64,000 bases of DNA from Psococerastis gibbosa (Eukaryota > Arthropoda > Insecta > Psocodea > Psocidae). The stretch is from the NCBI GenBank assembly GCA_963971405.1, contig OZ020491.1, positions 5,140,855-5,204,854 of the forward strand, in the 5' to 3' direction. Below are positions 58,348 to 64,000 of this stretch, in pieces. The notes under the pieces are model-generated. The model had not been told where the DNA came from. It saw only the letters and a list, made by a program, of their open reading frames with translations, and did not search any database. How positions within the stretch are numbered: the stretch's first letter is position 1; each line of letters opens with the position of its first letter. A program made the translations under genes and the position numbers.

Positions 58348-58887
58348 GATCCGGTCCGAGTTTACTCGAACATGCTTTCCAATTTATCAAAATTTGTAGA
58401 TAGAGAAAATGAGTAATTACATGGTAAATAATTAGAAATCATGGATAGAAAGGTTTCGCAGAAAAATTATTTTTAGTCCTTTCTCTTTACAATTTAGTTA
58501 TTTTTATTTTTTTTTTACCCCCAGAAGCAAACTACGATCAAGGGGCAAGCGACCCCTGCATTTTGTCAACATTAATAACGACTACAATATATGTGAATTT
58601 AAAAGAAATCGTTGGAGCCGTTTTTGAGAAATAATTTTTTTAGACGTTTTTTTTTAGTTTTTTGAAAATAAACCCCCCCCCCCCCATATTGAGTTAGCCC
58701 AAAATAAAAAAATGGTCCCGAGGTATGATATTTGTGAACCTACATGCCGAATTTCATCAAAATTGACCGAGTAGTTTGCCCGGAAATCGACGCACAGACA
58801 GAGCGACTGAGCGACAGACAAGCAGACATTTCGTAAAAAAATTTCGACCAGGACAAAGCTTTCCTTATACTACGTATAAATTGGAAA
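58348..58887 (-). repeat. dispersed repeat R with internal deletion
   Basis: Both ends are present (CCGAGTTTACTCGAACATGC and GTATAAATTGGAAAGCAA), but about 300 bp of the interior, including the TGACGTCA block, is deleted near 58430. Confidence 0.83.
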
Positions 58888-59347
58888 GCAATAAATGAAC
58901 CATTCAACAGTTGGGTCTTTTTTTTCATATGAACCTCTTGTAAGGTTATAGTTCAATTGTATCGTATTACGTTACTGTAAATTAATTAGTTTGGCTGCGT
59001 ATAAATTGTCAAAAATATTTACGTTTCGAGTACTGCAGTTTTAATTTCATTCACAATTTGATGGGAGTCTTTGTGAAATGAATCTGACTGCACCTTCATG
59101 ACGCTTAAAGCATTATAACATATCCGGGAATATCATTAAATTATTCTGAATAAACCCAAATTAATGTAATTTTACTTACGGGAGTTCAAATGGATTTCAT
59201 TAATATTACATATTATTTTATCTTCTTCTTTCCTCTTAGTGCCGCGTGCGCAGAGATTAATTGTTGGATATGTTTAACTTACTTACAATGGTGGCAACTT
59301 GACAGAAACAAAATTGGTTTCGTGACATTGCAAAAGGGCAATTTTAA

Positions 59348-59752
59348 GAGGATATGCTACGCAGAAAAATAGCACCCCAAAATTTGTTGTTTTTATTTAC
59401 ATTTTATTTTTTATTTAATTAACAAAGCATGCCATTAAAAATTTGTCTCAAGGAAGTTGTAGAAGACTGCTTCATGCATCAGGTAATAGGAAATATTAAA
59501 TTTTTGGTACCTTAATTCTTTCATAAATACCAGAACGGACTAAAATTATGCGTATTCTGGGATTTTTGGAAGAACTACAAAACCAAAAAATAAAAATACC
59601 CGATTATATGATGCACGACGTAGTCTTCTACAACTTCCATGAGCCAAATCTTTAATGACTTGCTTTGTTAATTAAATAAATAATAAAAAGTCCATAAAAG
59701 CAACAAATTTTGGGGTGCTCATTTTCTACGTAGCATGTCCTCTTAACACCTG
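59348..59752. mobile_element. fold-back MITE with TTAA flanks, 405 bp
   Basis: Perfect TTAA on each side (59344-59347, 59753-59756). Left GAGGATATGCTACGCAGAAA meets right TTTTCTACGTAGCATGTCCTC. The complementarity runs almost through the whole element (GAAGTTGTAGAAGACTGC against GTAGTCTTCTACAACTTC), so it is nearly one long hairpin. TTAA targets point to piggyBac-type transposition. Confidence 0.88.
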
Positions 59753-59756
59753 TATT

Positions 59757-60574
59757 AAAGCGATTTATGTAATTCCCGGGGTAAGTAAGTTATTTTTTTG
59801 AGCTTCATGGTAGGGCTGATAATCGACATTGTCGAAAGGCGTTTTTCAGGTCCCTACGTTACCGTATCTTGCTGTATAGATTGTCTAAACATTTGTTCCA
59901 TCTCATGAGTGTTGGAAGTTATTTTTATAACTGGATGTTGTGACATAGCGGTACTAAAACAATAGGTTTTAAACTTACCTCACATGGCCTTCCTTATCTT
60001 TATACATTCTTCATCCCATCCTTCTATCTAGCCTACGTTGTATTATTAGACTAGGCAAGCCAGTACTTTACAATGGGAGAGATAGCTGAATCGAGAAGTC
60101 TCAAACGCAGGCGACCGATTCAATACACGTTCCAAACAAAACATGGAATGGGGACCGTCGTAAAATTTAGCCCCAGCCTCAAAGATATGGAAATGGTCTT
60201 TAAAAAGGGAGAGGTTTCAAAATATTTTATAAACAGGCAAAAGCAGTAGAAGATTTTCCACGACCGCAAAGTTATGTAAGCGGTCAAATGAAAAATACAC
60301 AAAAAATGCAAGCTGTCCCAGGAAATTTCAACAAAAGTTCCAACGAGAAATGAAATGAGAGCTGTCGTAAACTTCAAACCCAGCCGCAAAGATATGGAAA
60401 CTTTTTGTTTTTGTTTTTTGTTTGTTTTTGGGGCGCAATGCCGTTTAGGCCACACACGCCCAGGTATATTATATGGTTAGGTACGGTAGGTTAGGTTCGT
60501 TAGTGTAAGTTTGCTTTTTTCAGTTTCTGGATATTATGGGAGGTTGATGAGGTTCGTAGTAGTCAAAAATGAGA
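59757..60574. other. intergenic, direct repeat around a LINE fragment
   Basis: 60180-60320 (GATATGGAAATGGTC, GAGGTTTCAAAATATTTTAT, AAACAGG, GCAAAGTTATGTAAGCGGTC) recurs at 61085-61245, on the other side of the LINE fragment. No gene. Confidence 0.55.
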
Positions 60575-60973
60575 GGATAGTTTGGGTCCTGGACTATAGC
60601 AGATAAGGAACTAAAGAAACTCGAAGCTTTCGAAATGTGGTGTTACAGAAGGATGCTACGGATCAGCTGGAGGGACCATGTGACAAATGAAAGAGTGCTA
60701 GACGCTATCGGGGAAGAAAGACAGTTAGTAGCCCAGATACGAATCAAGAGAGCGAAATGGATGGGGCATTTGCTAAGGCACGAAAATCTGGTACACACTA
60801 TTATCGAGGGCACAGTAGAGGGAAATAACCGAAGAGGACGGCCGAAGAAGGAATTCATGGATCAAGTAAAAGAAGACGCAGGAGCAATATCATATCAAGA
60901 ACTGAAGAGGAAGATCAAGGACCGAGTAAACTGGAGGACGATATGCAAGGAGTTGCTGCCAACCAATCGCTAA
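60575..60973 (+). pseudogene. LINE ORF2 C-terminus
   Basis: A continuous frame reading WTIADKELKKLEAFEMWCYR, then RMLRISWRDHVTN, AKWMGHLLRHENLVHTIIEG and RRGRPKKEFMDQV, ending at TAA near 60973. This is the C-terminal segment after the reverse transcriptase of RTE/CR1-like elements. The frame is open, so the insertion is not very old, but nothing upstream is present (5' truncation). Confidence 0.88.
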
Positions 60974-61245
60974 GATTGTAACCTTAAGAAGAAGTTCGGG
61001 TAGCGATTTCGTAGTCACGTAGTAGGGTTGAGAGGGATGTTTGTGGGGGCCAGGTTCTGTAGCGGGTGAGGTTTTGGCATTCGACAAGATATGGAAATGG
61101 TCTTAAGGAAGAGGTTTCAAAATATTTTATAAACAGGAAATGGCCGTAGATTTTGGACGAAATTAATTAATTTCTGTTTCCATAGTCGCAAAGTTATTTA
61201 AGCGGTCAGATGAAAAATTTATGAAAAATACAAGCTTTCCATGGA

Positions 61246-62167
61246 AAATTACATTTTCTCTTCTGAAACATTAATATACTTCTGATAAACCCGACTAAGT
61301 GCATTAAAAGGAACCTGTATCCCTAAATTACCCCAAAATAGATTGGTTTATATATTTTTCTTAAGTTATAAAGATTTGGTCCACTCAATTGGTAGGGGAC
61401 TATGTCATGCAGAATACTGTGACGATTTCTTTTGGCATGGGAACATAGTGGGATGTGATTACGCGCTGAGACTACCATTGAGATTAAGTGCGTGACTTTA
61501 CTATGTTCCCCAGGTGGTTTGGAATCCACTATAATCAGGAGGTCCACCCTGTCAGATAACTCCCCTTTTCCACGAGGTGAAGGAGTCTGCCCTCTGCTTA
61601 GGGTGCCTCAAGTTAACAAACAGACTCACTCCCCCGCCGGGCTAACAGGGCTGCTTAAAGCAGAAATGCTGAAAGCAGACATTTGAAAACGACAATATTT
61701 CTGTGCGGACTGTGGCTTTGGAACGAGGAATCAATTAATATCGCCACAAATTAGGGCGTCCTCGCTTACAAAATATTTTTAAAACTGCCTTAATTTTTAA
61801 CTTTCATTCAAGCCTCTAATCTCCGCCTTAATCTATTTTATTGCCCCTTTTCCGGGTTTTATATCAGACAGGGAAAAATTAATGTGATTGTTCATTTATT
61901 TATTTATTAGTTAACTATGCGTTCCGCATGAATAACCGTCATTTCAAACGCGACTCACGTTGTATAAATTGTATATTGTAGGCTGGTTTGAGCTGTTCTC
62001 TCTTAAACGATGCCCTTGTAGACAATCGCTATCTGTTTCCGTACGGTAAATAAACATATATGATATTCCAAGTCTAAATATAGCGTACTGATAGTCAGCC
62101 AGTACCCAGCCTACAGTTACCCAATATAAAATCCAACTAGATTGAAAATTATCAACTTGCCTAGCAG
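61246..62167. other. intergenic with scrap of (ACT)n element
   Basis: 61485-61560 retains GTGGTTTGGAATCCACTATA and ATCAGGAGGTCCAC from the (ACT)n-tailed family. The rest is unrecognised. Confidence 0.5.
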
Positions 62168-62484
62168 GTGTTATCGCCGCATTTTGAGAATACCTTGGCA
62201 AGACCATGTAACTAATGAGGAAGTCCTAACCCAAATAAATGAAAAAAGGATCCATATCCACTAAGAGGGCACGCTGGATTGGACACCTACTTCGGCATGA
62301 TAACTTAGTCAGCTGCATCATTGAAGGGACCATGGAAGGCGTAAATCGACGGGGACGGCCACGAAACGAATATCTCCAAGTTAAAAATGATTTGGGGATA
62401 ACGTCCTATGTGGAGCTGAAGAGGGCATGTCAAAATCGCTGCAATATGTTGCTGCCAACCAGCTATCAACCGGCTGTAACTTGA
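62168..62484 (+). pseudogene. LINE ORF2 C-terminus, frameshifted
   Basis: YRRILRIPWQDHVTNEEVLT is followed by a frame break, then RARWIGHLLRHDNLVSCIIE and GRPRNEYLQVKNDLGITSY. Same family as 60575-60973 but with a frameshift and a stop near 62260. Confidence 0.85.
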
Positions 62485-62648
62485 AGAGAGAGAGAGAGAT
62501 GCCTAGCAACAACGTGAAGGAGTAACGTATCCATGGAGTTATTTTAGCCAAGTACCGTGAGGCGGGTAGTCCACTGGTCAATTTTACTTCAAATTTGATT
62601 TGAGATTTTTGTTTTACTCTATCTAGATAACACCAAAAACATAGGTAC

Positions 62649-62826
62649 CAGCAGTCTGATCGAGGCGATTATAATACCGGGGTTAAATAAATACCCTAGG
62701 ATTATAACTGCTGTAAACAAACAAATTTGGAATAGGACTTTCCATTATAAAATTATCTTGTTTACATTTTTAATACCAGGGGATTAAATAAATACCGGTA
62801 TTATAATCGCCTCGATCAGGCTGCTG
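62649..62826. mobile_element. AT-rich MITE, ~30-bp TIRs
   Basis: CAGCAGTCTGATCGAGGCGA on the left is mirrored by TCGCCTCGATCAGGCTGCTG on the right, and the match extends through TTATAATACCGG. Same termini as 24318-24480. A scrap of repeat R follows (62830-62910). Confidence 0.88.
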
Positions 62827-63346
62827 AAGTTAGAGTGCATTGATAGAAAGGTTCCGCAGAAAAATTATTTTTTAGTCCTTTTTCATGAAAATTGAGTCTT
62901 TTATTTTTTCCCATTATAAAACACATTGTACACAATTATGTGAAATTTTGTGCAAATATCACATTGTTTTCACATTGGCGCCAAAAATGGAAAATGGGGG
63001 GCTCCATTTGCTCCTAACATAATATGGGAATTGAATTTTTTTTGGAATCGGCCATACTTGTACATGTCGTACTTACTTCTCGTCCAAAAATCCACGGTGC
63101 CGTTGGTATTGGGAAAGCAACAATGGAGTAGGCCTAGTTGCATCCCATCTGGGCATTAATTAATACTCTGTAGGAAGTGCATAAGTTGACTCGTGTTTGT
63201 AATTGGTTAAGTCATGTTACAATGCGTTGGTACGCTTGTCTCAGTTTGTCCATTATCGCTTGTAGTCGTTGTATGTTGACTGCGAGCTCCTACGTACCTC
63301 TGGCCATACCTCAGATTCCTCGACTGTTAAGTTATTATATGATTGA

Positions 63347-63617
63347 CCGGCCGCCATACCAAGTTGAATCCAGCGGACCAGAGCAGGTTCAAAACTGCAG
63401 ATAACTTGGTCGTGTGCACAGTGCCGGTAGGGAAACATGGTACAAGGACTTGTCCTGTCACCTCCGAACTAATCCTGTGACTTCACATGTGGTTCGGAAT
63501 CGACCATAATCAAGAGGTCCACTGTCCTATGAGCTGGCGTAGGACAGTCAAGTCAGGGTCGCTCTATGGGCCCAAGTATGAGGCCTAAGTCGTTAATAAC
63601 CCTACGAACACTACTAC
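63347..63617 (+). mobile_element. (ACT)n-tailed SINE-like element, longer variant
   Basis: GACCGGCCGCCATACCAAG to ACACTACTACTA. It carries the GTCAAGTCAGGGTCGCTCTA segment of the 10170 copy. It sits within pieces of repeat Q (63185-63290 before, 63620-63660 after). TSD unclear. Confidence 0.85.
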
Positions 63618-63689
63618 TAATGTTGACATTGAGGACGTCCACCAGTTTGCCAAAAACAAATACACTTAAAGTTTTTAATTTAATTTTTA

Positions 63690-63915
63690 AAATTTGGAAT
63701 GTACCTAGGCTTTAAGAATTGTAACAAATTTGTCTAAATCTGAGGGACAAATAAATCAAAACTCGCCAAAAATATAGCCGAAGATTTATTTATTAATTTT
63801 AATCTCCCGCTCATTTTGCACTCTTTTCTTTAAAATAAGTAAATCAATTGGGGTTTATTTAATTATATTTCCGGTGTTAAGTTAATCTGTAAACGGCATA
63901 ATAGGGCTGTAGGGA
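63690..63915. repeat. AT-rich dispersed repeat (family of 13600-13955)
   Basis: AAAATATAGCCGAAGATTTA, TTAATCTCCCGC and ACGGCATAATAGGGCTG match blocks of 13600-13955 and 29785-30187. Confidence 0.55.
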
Positions 63916-64000
63916 AATATAAAACTGTGTTGCAAATATTACGAACATGCAACAACTGGTACCATCGCATTGGTGAGGATTTCTAAAGAAATCTGCCTAA

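Overview
The window is a piece of an animal nuclear genome. Genes are split by GT-AG introns, there are no operons, and most of the sequence is transposable elements at every stage of decay. The organism is an invertebrate, probably an arthropod: the one protein gene looks like an insect/crustacean Gyc32E-type receptor guanylate cyclase, and the repeats are tRNA-derived SINEs, hAT MITEs, Tc1 and non-LTR debris. I cannot name the species.

The central feature is a complete 17-exon receptor (membrane) guanylate cyclase on the + strand, coding span 11130-45913. I rebuilt it from splice sites and protein similarity. The exons sum to 3645 nt (1214 residues plus stop), all phases agree, and every intron is GT-AG. 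In order the protein has a signal peptide, an extracellular ligand-binding (ANF-receptor) domain, one membrane segment, a kinase-homology domain without the catalytic Asp, a dimerisation helix, a class III guanylate cyclase with its metal-binding, purine-selecting and catalytic residues, and a Ser/Pro-rich tail made of 7-residue repeats. It would make cGMP from GTP at the inner face of the plasma membrane in response to an unknown extracellular ligand.

Layout. 1-11100: upstream DNA packed with repeats, including a hAT transposase relic (2106-3543) with a smaller MITE inside it. 11115-45913: the gene, with introns full of SINEs, MITEs, an ~870-bp dispersed repeat and a 1.3-kb dimeric satellite (34861-36175). 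Four exon fragments recur as decayed copies just downstream of their parent exons (2, 6, 10, 14). 45914-64000: downstream DNA with no convincing gene, but with a Tc1-like relic (54726-56299), LINE 3' ends (60575-60973, 62168-62484) and many MITEs.

Insertion history can be read directly here. Many elements carry perfect or near-perfect target-site duplications: 8 bp for hAT types, TA for Tc1, TTAA for a fold-back MITE, 12 bp for a SINE-like retroelement. Several are nested, which gives an order of events. SINE tails lie next to the splice acceptors of exons 8 and 9, and a 24-bp minisatellite runs into the acceptor of exon 13.
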